The notes: a model not told the origin generated them from the letters alone. A stretch of 64,000 bases of DNA from Gelria sp. Kuro-4 (GCF_019668485.1 NZ_AP024619.1:1921001-1985000), one strand, 5' to 3'; counted from the stretch's first letter, positions 49,701 through 60,083 are shown. Program-made: numbers and translations.

Positions 49701-50816
49701 TCAACGAGCAGGGGCCCGGCCGACGGAGGCGATGATCCCGCCGCCCAAAACCTCGTCACCGGCGTAGAAGACGGCGGCCTGACCGGGAGCAATGGCGCGC
49801 ACCGGCTGCGCAAAACGCACCACCACCTTGTCGGGGCCGTGCGCTGCGACTTCAGCCGGCGCAGCCGGACCGTTGTAGCGCACCTTTACCTGCGCCGCGG
49901 TCGGCCCCGCCGGCGGGGCAATACTTACCCAGTTCACCGCCTCGGCCACGAGCTCTGTACGCCAGAGCTCTTCCTGCGGACCGAGGATAACGGCGTTCTG
50001 CTCCGGCTGCAGGCCGGTAACGTAAAGCCGCCTCTTTCCCGGGATGCCTAAACCGCGCCGCTGGCCGATGGTATAAAACGGAAGACCCTGATGCGTGCCC
50101 AGCACGTGGCCTTCCCCGTCGAGAAACGGGCCGGGGTGGATCTTGCCTGGTATGCGCCGCTTCAGGAAACCGCGGTAATCGTTGTCGAGGACAAAGCAGA
50201 TTTCCTGGCTGTCGCGCTTGGCGGCCACAGGCAGGTTAAGGCGGGCGGCCAGGCGGCGCGTTTCTTCCTTGGTTAATCCACCGAGGGGAAAGAGGGTATG
50301 TGCCAGTTGATACTGGCTGAGGCCGTAGAGGGCATAGCTCTGGTCCTTGTGGGCGTCGACGCCCCTAAGAAGAAGATACCGCCCGCGCCCTGCATCGTAC
50401 CGCACCCGCGCGTAGTGCCCGGTGGCCACGTACTCGGCGTCCAGGGCCAGCGCCTTCTCCAGCAAGGCGGCAAACTTGAGGCGGTGGTTGCAGACGATGC
50501 AGGGGTTGGGTGTCCGGCCGCGGGCGTACTCGGCGCAAAAGTAGTCGATGACCTCCCGTTCAAATGTCTCCCGGAGATTGACCACGTAATAAGGTATGCC
50601 CAGGATGTGCGCCACGGCCCTGGCATCCTCCACCGCACTCAAAGAGCAACAGCCGCCCGGATTCTCGTGCGTGGGGTCCTCCTCGGAGCGGGGCCAAATC
50701 TGCATCGTCATGCCGATGACCTCATAGCCCTGCTCCTTAAGGAGGGCAGCGGTGACGGACGAGTCCACGCCGCCGCTCATGGCCGCCACTACGCGCTTTT
50801 TCGGCACTGGAACCAC
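49701..50816 (-). CDS. mnmA: tRNA-specific 2-thiouridylase
   Basis: The 371-aa enzyme thiolates U34 of Lys, Glu and Gln tRNAs. It has the PP-loop AAMSGGVDSSVTAALLKEQG, the first catalytic cysteine in RTPNPCIVCNHRLKF, and the second in KRDSQEICFVLDNDY. Its GTG start abuts the nifU stop. The operon iscR-nifS-nifU-mnmA links sulfur mobilisation by the cysteine desulfurase to tRNA thiolation. Confidence 0.95.
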   Translation of the reverse strand: MVPVPKKRVVAAMSGGVDSSVTAALLKEQGYEVIGMTMQIWPRSEEDPTHENPGGCCSLSAVEDARAVAHILGIPYYVVNLRETFEREVIDYFCAEYARGRTPNPCIVCNHRLKFAALLEKALALDAEYVATGHYARVRYDAGRGRYLLLRGVDAHKDQSYALYGLSQYQLAHTLFPLGGLTKEETRRLAARLNLPVAAKRDSQEICFVLDNDYRGFLKRRIPGKIHPGPFLDGEGHVLGTHQGLPFYTIGQRRGLGIPGKRRLYVTGLQPEQNAVILGPQEELWRTELVAEAVNWVSIAPPAGPTAAQVKVRYNGPAAPAEVAAHGPDKVVVRFAQPVRAIAPGQAAVFYAGDEVLGGGIIASVGRAPAR

Positions 50817-51188
50817 CTACTTACCTTGCCTGGCCTTGTAGTCTTCGATGGCAGCATGGAGGGCATCGGCCGCCAGGTTCGAACAGTGCAGCTTCTGGGG
50901 CGGCAGTCCGCCCAGGGCTTCAGCCACCGCCTTGTTGCTGACGGCCAGCGCCTCATCCAACGTTTTGCCCTTCACCATCTCGGTCACCATGCTGGAGGTC
51001 GCGATGGCAGCGCCGCAGCCAAACGTTTTGAACTTAATATCCTCGATGCGGCCGTCTTTAATGCGCAGAAAGATTTTCATGATGTCACCGCAGACCGGGT
51101 TGCCAACCTGGCCGGTGCCGTCGGGGTTTTCAATCTCACCCACGTTGCGCGGGTGCATGAAGTGCTCCATGACCTTCTCGTTATACAT
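50817..51188 (-). CDS. nifU: Iron-sulfur cluster scaffold protein NifU/IscU
   Basis: The 123-aa scaffold has the three cluster cysteines in VGNPVCGDIM, FGCGAAIATSS and LHCSNLAADA, and begins MYNEKVMEHFMHPRNVGEIE. It receives sulfur from NifS. It overlaps the nifS stop by 8 nt. Confidence 0.95.
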   Translation of the reverse strand: MYNEKVMEHFMHPRNVGEIENPDGTGQVGNPVCGDIMKIFLRIKDGRIEDIKFKTFGCGAAIATSSMVTEMVKGKTLDEALAVSNKAVAEALGGLPPQKLHCSNLAADALHAAIEDYKARQGK

Positions 51189-52359
51189 TCTTCCCTTCTC
51201 CTTCAGGTGCCAGCGGCGACATGCTCCGCAGCTTGGCGACGATATCGGGTAGAACGGACAGTACGCGCTCCACGTCTTCGCGGGTGTTCTCCCGGCCCAG
51301 CGTAAGCCGCAACGAACCGTGGGCCACCTCGGGCGGAATCCCCAGCGCCATCAGCACGTGGGAAGGCTCAAGCGATCCGGAGGTGCAGGCCGAACCGCTG
51401 GAAGCGGCGATCCCGGCCAGGTCCAGGTTAAGGAGCAGCGATTCCCCTTCCACATATTCGAAGCAGAAATTGCAATTACCAGGGAGGCGCCGGGTACGGT
51501 GGCCGTTCAGGCGCACGTGATCGATCTTAGCGAGGACCCCGTCGATAAGAAGGTCCCTGAGCTCCCTCAGGTGAGCGCTCCGTTCGGGCAGCTCCTTTTC
51601 CGCCAGCTCCGCGGCTTTGCCCAAACCGACGATGCCGGGGACGTTCTCCGTGCCGGAGCGCCATCTGCGCTCCTGAGCGCCGCCCAGGAGCAAGGGCTTG
51701 ATCCTGGTGCCGCGCCGGATGTACAGCGCCCCGATACCCTTCGGCCCATAAATCTTATGGCCCGAAAGGGACAACAGGTCCACCCCCAGCTCCTTAACGT
51801 TAATCGGCACATTGCCCACGGCCTGCACGGCGTCCGTGTGGAAGATGACCCCTTTTTCCTTCACGATGCGGGCCAGCTCGGCTATGGGCTCGATGGTCCC
51901 CACTTCGTTGTTGGCGAACATGATGCTCACCAGGATAGTATCAGGCGTAAGCGCGCGCTCCAGATCCTCACGCCGCACCAGCCCGTCTTGATCCACCGGA
52001 AGGTAAGTAACCCGGAAACCTTCCTTCTCGAGCTGTTCGGCGGTATGCAGGATGGCATGGTGCTCAATTTTGGTGGTGATGATGTGGTTGCCCTTGTCGC
52101 GGTTGGCCGCAGCCACACCCCGCAGGGCAAAGTTGTCCGACTCTGTTCCTCCGCTTGTAAAGACGATCTCCGCCGGCTCGGCACCCAAAAGGTGCGCCAG
52201 GCGCTCGCGGGCCTTTTCGATAGCTGCTTTTGCCTCGCGTCCCCAGCTGTAGATGGCGGAGGGGTTGCCGAACTCACCCTTCAGGTAGGGCAGCATCTCC
52301 TCCAGAACCTCCGGATGGACGGCCGTGGTGGCCGCATGATCCATGTAAACGCGTCGCAT
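51181..52359 (-). CDS. nifS: Cysteine desulfurase (NifS/IscS)
   Basis: The 392-aa PLP enzyme has MDHAATTAVHPEVLEEMLPY at the N-terminus, the PLP lysine in SLSGHKIYGPKGIGALY, and the active-site loop SSGSACTSGSLEPSHVL. It transfers cysteine sulfur to NifU and MnmA. It lies downstream of the Rrf2-type regulator gene in the same operon. Confidence 0.95.
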   Translation of the reverse strand: MRRVYMDHAATTAVHPEVLEEMLPYLKGEFGNPSAIYSWGREAKAAIEKARERLAHLLGAEPAEIVFTSGGTESDNFALRGVAAANRDKGNHIITTKIEHHAILHTAEQLEKEGFRVTYLPVDQDGLVRREDLERALTPDTILVSIMFANNEVGTIEPIAELARIVKEKGVIFHTDAVQAVGNVPINVKELGVDLLSLSGHKIYGPKGIGALYIRRGTRIKPLLLGGAQERRWRSGTENVPGIVGLGKAAELAEKELPERSAHLRELRDLLIDGVLAKIDHVRLNGHRTRRLPGNCNFCFEYVEGESLLLNLDLAGIAASSGSACTSGSLEPSHVLMALGIPPEVAHGSLRLTLGRENTREDVERVLSVLPDIVAKLRSMSPLAPEGEGKNV

Positions 52360-52417
52360 GCCTTAGCCTCCTTACCCTTTCTCTTGACACCGCGTGCTGC
52401 GGACCGCAGGCGGGTCC

Positions 52418-52882
52418 TCAGCTCGGCTGACAGCCTCGTTCCCGGCCCTCGCCCAGCGGGGCAAGCTTCTTTTCTTCCAGCAACAGGTCCGCCAGGGTTA
52501 TGCCATCAAGCACCTGAGCAATACTGTCGCGCAGGCGCTCCCAGAGGATGCGCTCCACACAGGTCTCTGCGCAGTCGCACACCTCGCCGCCGGGAAACTC
52601 CACCACGCACTGGACCGGACCGATGGGCCCCTCCAGGACGCGAATGATGTCGCCGGCGGTAATGGCGGCCGGTTCCCGGCCGAGCAGGTACCCGCCCTGC
52701 GCGCCGCGCACGCTTTTTACCAACCCGGCCTTGCGCAGCTCGCTCATGAGCTGTTCCAGGTAGGGTTCGGACAACCCTTCTTGTTCTGCCACTGACTTGA
52801 GCGGCACCGGTCCTTCACCATACCAGCGAGCCAAGGCCAGCATCGCCCGCATGCCATACCGCCCCTTGGTGGAAAGCCGCAC
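52418..52882 (-). CDS. iscR: Rrf2-family regulator (IscR-type)
   Basis: The 154-aa winged-helix protein begins VRLSTKGRYGMRAMLALARW and carries three cysteines (CVVEFPGGEVCDCAETC region) that can bind an iron-sulfur cluster. It probably controls this operon in response to cluster supply. GTG at 52882 has GGGAGGTGG upstream and is preferred to the longer frame. Confidence 0.9.
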   Translation of the reverse strand: MRLSTKGRYGMRAMLALARWYGEGPVPLKSVAEQEGLSEPYLEQLMSELRKAGLVKSVRGAQGGYLLGREPAAITAGDIIRVLEGPIGPVQCVVEFPGGEVCDCAETCVERILWERLRDSIAQVLDGITLADLLLEEKKLAPLGEGRERGCQPS

Positions 52883-52984
52883 CGCACCACCTCCCAATCC
52901 CAAGTAAACCTCTCTGCTTTCTCGATTTTAGGATAGCATGCCGGCCGGGCCTTGTCAAGTCAGGCCGGTACACGGCACACCCTC

Positions 52985-54295
52985 TTACCTTCGCCACCAT
53001 TTTTCCAGGCGCTCTCTAATCGCCCGTTCATAGCCGTTGTTGCTGGGCCGGTAGTAGACGCGGCCGGCCGCCTGCGCCGGGCGGTACTCTTGGACCACAA
53101 AGTGACCGGGGAAGTCGTGCGGGTACTTGTATTCCGTGCCGAAGCCGAGCTTTTCCGCCCCACGGAAAGCCGGGTTACGCAGGTGCAGCGGCACCGGCTC
53201 CGCCGGCAGCTCCTTGACGTCCTTCAGGGCCGCCTCCAGAGCCAGGTAGCTGGCGTTGCTCTTGGGTGCCGTCGCCACGTACACCGTGGCCTGTGCCAGC
53301 GGGATACGTCCCTCCGGCATGCCGACCAGCTGCACAGCCTGTGCCGCCGCTACGGCCACCGGGAGCGCCTGCGGGTCGGCGTTCCCTACATCTTCGGCGG
53401 CCGCAATCACCAGGCGCCGGGCAATGAAAAGCGGGTCTTCACCCGCGCTCAAAAGCCGCGCCAGCCAGTAGAGGGCCGCATCGGGATCAGAGCCGCGCAG
53501 GCTCTTGATGTAGGCCGAAATGGTGTCATAGTGCTGGTCCCCCGCCCGGTCGTAGGGCAGGTTTTTCTGCGCCACGCGCAAAACCAGCTCCCGGCCGACG
53601 GTGCGCTCCGGCCCTTCCTGCCGCAGCACCGCTGCCGCCTGTTCTAAAATGTTGAGGGCCACGCGCGCGTCTCCCGCGGCCAGGTTGACAATGGCCGCCT
53701 GCGCTTCCGGGGCCAAGGTGAGCTCTTCGCCGCCGAGACCTCGCTCGCTGTCCTTGAGCGCCCGCTCTAAGATGGTCGCGATGTCCGCCGGGGTGAGCGG
53801 TTCCAGGCGTATCACCTGGCAGCGCGACAAAAGGGGTGCCGTGAGGGCAAAGTGCGGGTTTTCCGTGGTGGCCCCGATGAGGGTGAGAAGCCCTTCCTCC
53901 ACATGGGGAAGAAGGGCGTCCTGCTGCGCACGGTTGAAGCGATGGATCTCATCGAGGAACAGGATCGTCTCCTGGCCAAAAGCACGCCGGCGCTCGCGGG
54001 CCTCTTCCACCGCCCGGCGCACCTCGGCCACCCCCGCGCTTACCGCGCTGAGGGGCTGAAAATGCGCGCGCGTGTGCTGAGCAAGGATGCGGGCCAGCGT
54101 GGTCTTACCGCAGCCCGGCGGCCCCCAGAGAATGAGCGAAGGCACCCGGTCTTTTTCCAGCGCCAGGCGCAAAGGTTGCCCGGGGCCGAGCACGTTTTGG
54201 TGGCCGGCAAACTCCGCCAGCGTCCGCGGCCGCATCCGTACCGCTAGAGGTGCCCGGGGAGCCGCTTGAGCTTGAAAGAGATCCATCCTACTCAC
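52985..54295 (-). CDS. rarA: Replication-associated recombination protein A (AAA+ ATPase)
   Basis: The 436-aa protein (MgsA/RarA, homologous to WRNIP1) has [20 protein letters not shown], Walker [18 protein letters not shown], Walker [21 protein letters not shown] and the C-terminal clamp-loader-like domain. It acts at stalled replication forks. It overlaps the ltaE stop by 8 nt. Confidence 0.93.
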   Translation of the reverse strand: MSRMDLFQAQAAPRAPLAVRMRPRTLAEFAGHQNVLGPGQPLRLALEKDRVPSLILWGPPGCGKTTLARILAQHTRAHFQPLSAVSAGVAEVRRAVEEARERRRAFGQETILFLDEIHRFNRAQQDALLPHVEEGLLTLIGATTENPHFALTAPLLSRCQVIRLEPLTPADIATILERALKDSERGLGGEELTLAPEAQAAIVNLAAGDARVALNILEQAAAVLRQEGPERTVGRELVLRVAQKNLPYDRAGDQHYDTISAYIKSLRGSDPDAALYWLARLLSAGEDPLFIARRLVIAAAEDVGNADPQALPVAVAAAQAVQLVGMPEGRIPLAQATVYVATAPKSNASYLALEAALKDVKELPAEPVPLHLRNPAFRGAEKLGFGTEYKYPHDFPGHFVVQEYRPAQAAGRVYYRPSNNGYERAIRERLEKWWRR

Positions 54296-55325
54296 CCTTA
54301 ATCAGTTTTGCCACTACGGCCAGTGTGTACTCAATTCCTTTCCGGTCAACGTCCTTGTGGGTGACAAAGCGCACCTTGGTCGGAGCGGTGTCGCCTGCCA
54401 GCACGCCGTGCTCCGCCAGGCGAGCCGTAAAGGCCGAGGCACTCAAACCTGTCCCCGCCACATCCACCAGCACCATGTTCGTTTGCGGCGGCACCACTTC
54501 CAAGCCAGGCAGATTCGCCAAACCTTCCGCCAGCCGACGGGCATTGGCGTGATCCTCCGCCAGGCGCTCGACCATTTGATCCAGGGCAACCAGGCCGGCC
54601 GCCGCCAGCACCCCGGCCTGGCGCATGCCGCCGCCAAGCCGCTTGCGCCACTTCCGCGCCCGCTCAATCCAGTCCCGCGGCCCGACGATCACCGATCCCA
54701 CGGGAGCGCCTAGACCCTTGGAGAGGCAGAACATAACGGAGGTGAAAGGAGCGGCCAGCTCCGCGGCGCTAAGGCCCAGAGCCACCGCCGCGTTGAAAAT
54801 CCGGGCGCCGTCCAGGTGGAGGGGCAGCTGGTGGCGGGCTGCCACCTGTGCGATGGCCTGAACATTTTCCGGGGGTAAGACGGCCCCGCCGGCGCGGTTA
54901 TGCGTATTTTCCAAGGCGATGAGACCGGTGGGCGGGTAGTGGATGTTCTCCGGGCGGACGGCCGCCTCCACTTCCGCCGGGTCTAAAGCGCCCGCCTTCC
55001 CCTTCAAGGGCCGCATTTGCACACCGCCGATGAGGGCGCTGCCTGCCACCTCATAGTAAAAGATGTGGCTTTCGCTCTCTAAAATAACCTCCTGGCCGGG
55101 CGCAGTGTGGGTGAGCACCGAGATCAGATTCCCCTGCGTACCGCTGGTAACAAAGAGGCCGGCTTCCTTGCCCAGGCGGGCGGCCGCTTCCTCCTCCAGG
55201 CGGTTCACCGTGGGGTCTTCCCGGTAGACATCGTCACCTACCTCGGCCTCGTACATCGCCCGGCGCATCGCAGGCGTCGGCTTGGTAACCGTATCGCTTC
55301 TTAAGTCAACGGGCTCTTTTAGCAC
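54288..55325 (-). CDS. ltaE: Low-specificity L-threonine aldolase
   Basis: The 345-aa PLP enzyme cleaves L-threonine or L-allo-threonine to glycine and acetaldehyde. It starts VDLRSDTVTKPTPAMRRAMY and has HLDGARIFNAAVALGLSA. The PLP lysine lies in SVMFCLSKGLGAPVGSVIVG. It lies between rarA and the 5-formyl-THF cyclo-ligase gene. A link to one-carbon metabolism through glycine is possible. Confidence 0.92.
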   Translation of the reverse strand: MLKEPVDLRSDTVTKPTPAMRRAMYEAEVGDDVYREDPTVNRLEEEAAARLGKEAGLFVTSGTQGNLISVLTHTAPGQEVILESESHIFYYEVAGSALIGGVQMRPLKGKAGALDPAEVEAAVRPENIHYPPTGLIALENTHNRAGGAVLPPENVQAIAQVAARHQLPLHLDGARIFNAAVALGLSAAELAAPFTSVMFCLSKGLGAPVGSVIVGPRDWIERARKWRKRLGGGMRQAGVLAAAGLVALDQMVERLAEDHANARRLAEGLANLPGLEVVPPQTNMVLVDVAGTGLSASAFTARLAEHGVLAGDTAPTKVRFVTHKDVDRKGIEYTLAVVAKLIKGE

Positions 55326-55353
55326 TGTCTCTCTTCTCCCTTTCCGTGCTGCT

Positions 55354-55953
55354 TTATCTTATGGCTTCGACGTGCGCCGGCCAATCCCTGCCGGGGACCA
55401 GCCGCGCTTCGGTGGCAACGAAGGCCACCGGCCGGTCATGCTCCCCGTGCGGCACCCGGTCTAAAACCTGCACCTCAAAAGCCAGGCCCACACTGGGTAC
55501 CCGGCCCAGACGCGCCAGCAGCCGGTCGTAATAGCCGCCGCCGTAGCCGATGCGGTAGCCTGAAAGGTCAAAGGCAACCCCCGGCACCACCACCAGGTCG
55601 GGCGGCGTCTCCGGCGGCTCAGCCGGCGCCGGCGGCTCGAGGAGCCCGCAAAAACCAGGTTCAAGCTCTTCCCAGGCGGCAATGGGTACAAGGACGAGTT
55701 CGTGTGTCGCCGGCAGGCAGCGCGGCATCAGAACCGCTTTGCCCAGCGCCAAGGAAGACCTGGTCAGCTCCTCCGTGGCCACCTCCGAACGTACCCCGGC
55801 GTAAAGCAGCACCACCCGGGCGTTTTGGAATAGCGGCCAGGCCAGGAGCCGTTCTGTGATGGCGCGGCTCAACCTTCGGCGTTCGGACGGCGCCAGAGCG
55901 TCGCGCCGCGCCAGCACCCTACGCCGCAGTTCGGCCTTTGCTTCCTGCGTCAC
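55354..55953 (-). CDS. 5-formyltetrahydrofolate cyclo-ligase
   Basis: The product of 199 aa has the family N-terminus (KAELRRRVLARRDALAPSER) and the substrate/ATP motif PDLVVVPGVAFDLSGYRIGYGG split over residues 135-156. It recycles 5-formyl-THF to 5,10-methenyl-THF. GTG at 55953 overlaps the tcdA stop as GTGA, typical of coupling; the longer upstream frame lies in tcdA. Confidence 0.9.
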   Translation of the reverse strand: MTQEAKAELRRRVLARRDALAPSERRRLSRAITERLLAWPLFQNARVVLLYAGVRSEVATEELTRSSLALGKAVLMPRCLPATHELVLVPIAAWEELEPGFCGLLEPPAPAEPPETPPDLVVVPGVAFDLSGYRIGYGGGYYDRLLARLGRVPSVGLAFEVQVLDRVPHGEHDRPVAFVATEARLVPGRDWPAHVEAIR

Positions 55954-56699
55954 AGTGTATCCCCCTTTTCCCCGGGTAGAGACGCCGCGCGCAGCAGGGT
56001 GCGCACGCACTCCCCGGCCATGAGGAGCCCGGCCACCGGCGGAACGAAGGAGATGCTCCCCGGAATGCTCCGCCGTCCCGGCGCCGGTTCTTCCGCTGCC
56101 GGCCGGGGCTTCAGCGGTGGATCGGGCGAAAAGACCACCTTTACGCCGCGGGTTATCCCGCGCGCCTTGAGCGCCCGGCGCACCGACCGCGCCAGCGGGC
56201 ACCCATATGTTTCGCTGATGTCGGCGACGCGAAAGCCGCCCGCTTCCAGGCGGTTGCCTGCGCCCATGCTGGAGATCAGGGGTACGCCCAGCGCCAAAGC
56301 GCGGCTGATCAGGTCGACCTTGGCGCTCAGCGTGTCCATGGCATCAAGGATGTAATCGTAATCCGGGCGCACAAGCTGTGCGGCCGTTTCCGCACGGTAA
56401 AAGGCGGCCAGAGCCTCAACATCGGCCTCCGGGTTGATGCTGTGCAGGCGCTCCGCCATGGCCTTTACCTTGAGCTGGCCGATGGTGGCCCAGGTGGCCT
56501 CCAGCTGCCGGTTAAGGTTGCTTACGGCTACCCGGTCGTGGTCCACCAGCACCAGGCGGCCCACGCCGGCCCGGGCCAGGGCTTCGACGGCCCAGGACCC
56601 GACCCCGCCGATGCCGAAAACGGCGACGCGGGCCCTGGCCAGGCGCGCTAGGCCCGCTTCACCAATAAGAAGGGCGCTGCGACTAAACTCTGCACGCAA
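55950..56699 (-). CDS. tcdA: tRNA threonylcarbamoyladenosine dehydratase (TcdA/YrvM)
   Basis: The E1-like protein of about 249 aa has VAVFGIGGVGSWAVEALARA, VDHDRVAVSNLNRQ and DAMDTLSAKVDLISRAL, which bind ATP and the tRNA adduct. It cyclises t6A37 to ct6A. I chose TTG at 56699: AGGGGGAAG lies 8-9 nt upstream and the frame above it runs into the 6S RNA terminator. The position after aspS and 6S RNA matches yrvM in Bacillus subtilis. Confidence 0.9.
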   Translation of the reverse strand: MRAEFSRSALLIGEAGLARLARARVAVFGIGGVGSWAVEALARAGVGRLVLVDHDRVAVSNLNRQLEATWATIGQLKVKAMAERLHSINPEADVEALAAFYRAETAAQLVRPDYDYILDAMDTLSAKVDLISRALALGVPLISSMGAGNRLEAGGFRVADISETYGCPLARSVRRALKARGITRGVKVVFSPDPPLKPRPAAEEPAPGRRSIPGSISFVPPVAGLLMAGECVRTLLRAASLPGEKGDTL

Positions 56700-56716
56700 A
56701 AGGTGCTTCCCCCTAC

Positions 56717-56907
56717 AAAAAAACCCCACCATGCCGTGGGTCGACCGTTTTTGAAGCTGCTCTCTCAAGCACGTGGGTGCCAGCCTGACAGCCTTATACT
56801 TCCCCACCGGGGCATGTACGCCGCTATCAGAGACTGTGCTCCCGCTTCAAAGGTGTTGGCTCAAAACATGCCGACTGCCACGCACACAGCAGGGATCTTT
56901 TGTTTCT
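56717..56907 (-). ncRNA. ssrS: 6S RNA (bsrB-like)
   Basis: A region of about 190 nt between aspS and tcdA has its own promoter and ends with the hairpin CCCACGGCATGGTGGG followed by TTTTTTT. Length, promoter, terminator and position match 6S-2 RNA (bsrB), which lies between aspS and yrvM in Bacillus subtilis. 6S RNA binds sigma-A RNA polymerase. I did not fold it in full. Confidence 0.72.
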
Positions 56908-56913
56908 GGGCCT

Positions 56914-56942
56914 ATCTTAGCACATTACGCGTCTCTTTTCAA
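56914..56942 (-). promoter_or_regulatory. Sigma-A promoter of the 6S RNA
   Basis: TTGAAA and TAAGAT with a 17-nt spacer lie on the minus strand, just after the aspS stop codon. Confidence 0.75.
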
Positions 56943-56972
56943 GGGGAGGGAGGTGGAAACGCCTCGGCTTCC

Positions 56973-58760
56973 TTAGGACCGCGTGGTCTTGATGTGTAGT
57001 TCGGCCAGCTGGCGCGGCTCGACCGAGGCCGGGGCACCCGTGAGGAGGCAGGTGCCGGAGGCGGTTTTCGGGAAGGCGATCACGTCGCGGATACTCTCCT
57101 CGCCGGCCAGGAGCATCACCAAGCGGTCAAAGCCGAAGGCGATGCCGCCGTGGGGCGGCGTGCCATACTCGAAGGCCTCAAGGAGAAAGCCGAATTTCGC
57201 CTGCGCCTCCTCCGGGGTTATCCCCAGGGCGCGGAACATCTTTTCCTGCACCGCCCGGGTATGGATGCGGACGCTGCCGCCCCCTACCTCCACACCGTTG
57301 AGGACCAGGTCGTAGGCCTTGGCGCGCACCTTACCGGGTTCGCTTTCGAGGAAGGGCAGGTCATCTTCCCGGGGAGAGGTGAAGGGATGGTGCATGGCCA
57401 CATAGCGCCCCTCTTCTTCGCTCCACTCGAAGAGCGGGAAATCGGTCACCCAGGTGAAGGCCAGGGCCTGCGGGTCGATCAGGCCGAGCTTTTGTCCCAG
57501 GAAAAGCCGCAGCTGCCCTAAAGCCAACGCAACTGTGTGCGCGTCAGCGGCAACGAGGAGGAGCAGATCGCCCGGCTCCGCGGCAAAGAGGCGCTTAAGC
57601 TCCGCCGCCTCGGTCGCGCGCAGTACCTTGGCCAGAGGTGAACGCAGGTGCCCATCGCCTTCCAGGGCGATCCAGGCCAGGCCCTTGGCTCCCAGCTGCG
57701 TCACCACCGCCGTCAGCTCGTCAATTTCCCGGCGCGTAAAGCCGGCGCAGCCTTTGGCATTGATTCCCTTGATGCGGCCGCCTTGGGCCAGAACCGTCTG
57801 GAAGACCTTAATCTCCGTTCCGGCAAAAGCCGGCGCTGCATCCACCAGGGGCAGCCCAAAGCGCAGGTCCGGCTTGTCGCTGCCGTAGCGCTCCATCGCT
57901 TCATGGTAGCTGATGCGCGGGAAGGGCAACGCAAGCTCACGCCCGATGGTCTCTTTAAAGACTGCTGCCATCATCTCTTCCATCAGCTGCTGGATGTCGT
58001 GCGGGGTGATAAAGGACATCTCGATATCGATCTGGGTGAACTCCGGCTGACGGTCCGCCCTCAGGTCTTCGTCCCGGAAACAGCGTACAATCTGGAAGTA
58101 CTTTTCCATGCCCGCCGCCATAAGCAGCTGCTTAAAAAGCTGGGGCGACTGGGGCAAAGCGTAGAATTCACCCGGGTTCAGCCGGCTGGGCACGAGGAAG
58201 TCGCGGGCGCCCTCCGGTGTGCTGCGCGTCAGCATCGGGGTTTCAATCTCGAGGAACCCGTGGGCGTCAAGGAAATCGCGCACCACCTTGGCCGCCCGGT
58301 GCCGGAGCATCAGGTTGCGCTTCAGCTCCGGCCGCCTGAGGTCCAGGTAGCGGTAGCGCAGGCGAACGGATTCATCCACGTCCACCTTCTCTTCAATGTA
58401 AAAGGGTGGTGTCTTGGCCGCGTTCAGCACCCAGACGGCATCCGCCAGCACCTCAACCTCACCGGTAGAAAGTTTTGGATTGGCGGTTCCCTCCGGGCGC
58501 CGCCGCACGCTGCCCCGCACCGCCAGGACATACTCGTTGCGCACTTGTTCGGCGCTATGAAAGGCGTCCTTGCTCCGCTCCGGGCTGAAGACCACCTGCA
58601 CGATGCCGGAACGATCTCTTAAGTCAATGAAGATCAGCCCGCCGTGGTCCCGGCGCCGCTGCACCCAGCCGTCAAGCACCACAACCTCCCCGACAGTGTC
58701 CAGGCCGAGTTCCCCGCAGGTGCGGGTACGCTGCCAGGGCTCTTTTTGTGCCATCGTCAC
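56973..58760 (-). CDS. aspS: Aspartyl-tRNA synthetase
   Basis: The 595-aa protein has the OB-fold anticodon domain ([20 protein letters not shown]), the class II motif [20 protein letters not shown], the bacterial GAD insertion and [20 protein letters not shown]. The bacterial-length enzyme may or may not also charge tRNA-Asn; I cannot tell. The start follows the hisS stop by 30 nt, so both share the T-box leader. Confidence 0.95.
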   Translation of the reverse strand: MTMAQKEPWQRTRTCGELGLDTVGEVVVLDGWVQRRRDHGGLIFIDLRDRSGIVQVVFSPERSKDAFHSAEQVRNEYVLAVRGSVRRRPEGTANPKLSTGEVEVLADAVWVLNAAKTPPFYIEEKVDVDESVRLRYRYLDLRRPELKRNLMLRHRAAKVVRDFLDAHGFLEIETPMLTRSTPEGARDFLVPSRLNPGEFYALPQSPQLFKQLLMAAGMEKYFQIVRCFRDEDLRADRQPEFTQIDIEMSFITPHDIQQLMEEMMAAVFKETIGRELALPFPRISYHEAMERYGSDKPDLRFGLPLVDAAPAFAGTEIKVFQTVLAQGGRIKGINAKGCAGFTRREIDELTAVVTQLGAKGLAWIALEGDGHLRSPLAKVLRATEAAELKRLFAAEPGDLLLLVAADAHTVALALGQLRLFLGQKLGLIDPQALAFTWVTDFPLFEWSEEEGRYVAMHHPFTSPREDDLPFLESEPGKVRAKAYDLVLNGVEVGGGSVRIHTRAVQEKMFRALGITPEEAQAKFGFLLEAFEYGTPPHGGIAFGFDRLVMLLAGEESIRDVIAFPKTASGTCLLTGAPASVEPRQLAELHIKTTRS

Positions 58761-58790
58761 GCTCTTTCACTCCCATCCAAGCCTTGCAGT

Positions 58791-60056
58791 CTATTTACCC
58801 AGCCGCCCCTTCAGGACGGCCACCAACTCCCGCACCGGGACCTCTTCTTGGGTGCCGGTTACCATGTTGCGCAATGAGACGTTGCCGCGGGCGGCCTCCT
58901 CGCCACCGACGATCACGGTCTCTCTTGCCCCCTGGCGGTTCGCCTGCTTAAGCTGCGCCCGGAGGCTGCGCTGCAGGTAGTCCTTTTCGGCCGCCAGACC
59001 GGCCCGGCGCAGCTTTGTCACCAGGTTGAAGGCAGCCGGGTTCTCCTCCGGGGTGACGGCGGCCACAAACACCTCGGGGGCTTCTTTGCCCGGCAGCTCT
59101 ATCCCGGCCTGCTCCAGCGCCAGCAGCAGCCGTTCCAGTCCCATGGCAAAACCCACCCCTGGGGTAGGCGGGCCGCCACACTCCTCCACCAGGCCGTCAT
59201 AGCGCCCACCACCGCAGAGAGCCGTCTGCGCACCGAGCCCGGCCCAGGTAATCTCAAACACCGTCTTCGTGTAATAGTCAAGCCCGCGCACCAAGGCCGG
59301 GTTGAGCACATACCTGGCGCCCACGGACTTTAAGCACTCCTGCACCAGACGAAAATGCTCCCGGCAGTCCGGGCACAGGTATTCGGCCAGTCCGGGCGCA
59401 CCCTGGGTCACCGTCCGGCAGCCTTCTTCCTTGCAGTCAAGCACGCGCAGGGGATTGCGTTCCAGACGGTCCAGGCAGCTGGTGCAAAGCTCCTTTTCAT
59501 GGGCACGGAGGTAGCCGACCAAAGCCTGGCGATACTCGGTGCGGCAGACCGGGCAACCGATGCTGTTCAGCTCCACCGTCAAGTCCTTAAGACCCAGCTT
59601 GGCATAGAAATCCAGGGCCAGAAGGATAACCTCGGCATCCAGGGTGGGGTCGGCTGAGCCGATGGCCTCAACGCCGAACTGGGAAAACTGACGGTAGCGG
59701 CCGGCCTGGGGGCGGTCGTAGCGAAACATCGGCCCCAGGTAGTAGAACTTGGCCGGCTGGGGCCCGGCCGGCAAGTTGTGCTCCAGGTAGGCGCGCACCG
59801 TCGACGCGGTGGCCTCGGGGCGCAAGGTAAGGCTCCGGCCCCCGCGGTCGGTAAAGGTGTACATCTCCTTCTCCACAATGTCGGTGGTTTCCCCTACCCC
59901 GCGCTGAAAGAGCTCGGTATGTTCAAAGAGGGGCAGGCGGATCTCGCCGTAACCGAACAGGCGGCAGTGGGCCCGGATAACGTCTTCGAGATAATGCCAC
60001 CTGGCCACCTCATCCGGGAGAATGTCGCGCGTTCCGCGCGGTGCTGTCGTAAGCAT
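58791..60056 (-). CDS. hisS: Histidyl-tRNA synthetase
   Basis: The product of 421 aa begins MLTTAPRGTRDILPDEVARW. It has class II motif 2 (GPMFRYDRPQAGRYRQFSQF), the histidine motif LVRGLDYYTKTVFEITW and motif 3 (GVGFAMGLERLLLAL). ATG at 60056 has AAGGAGG upstream. The longer frame lies in the T-box terminator. It is transcribed with aspS. Confidence 0.95.
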   Translation of the reverse strand: MLTTAPRGTRDILPDEVARWHYLEDVIRAHCRLFGYGEIRLPLFEHTELFQRGVGETTDIVEKEMYTFTDRGGRSLTLRPEATASTVRAYLEHNLPAGPQPAKFYYLGPMFRYDRPQAGRYRQFSQFGVEAIGSADPTLDAEVILLALDFYAKLGLKDLTVELNSIGCPVCRTEYRQALVGYLRAHEKELCTSCLDRLERNPLRVLDCKEEGCRTVTQGAPGLAEYLCPDCREHFRLVQECLKSVGARYVLNPALVRGLDYYTKTVFEITWAGLGAQTALCGGGRYDGLVEECGGPPTPGVGFAMGLERLLLALEQAGIELPGKEAPEVFVAAVTPEENPAAFNLVTKLRRAGLAAEKDYLQRSLRAQLKQANRQGARETVIVGGEEAARGNVSLRNMVTGTQEEVPVRELVAVLKGRLGK

Positions 60057-60083
60057 GCGAACCCTCCTTTTTCGCAACATATA

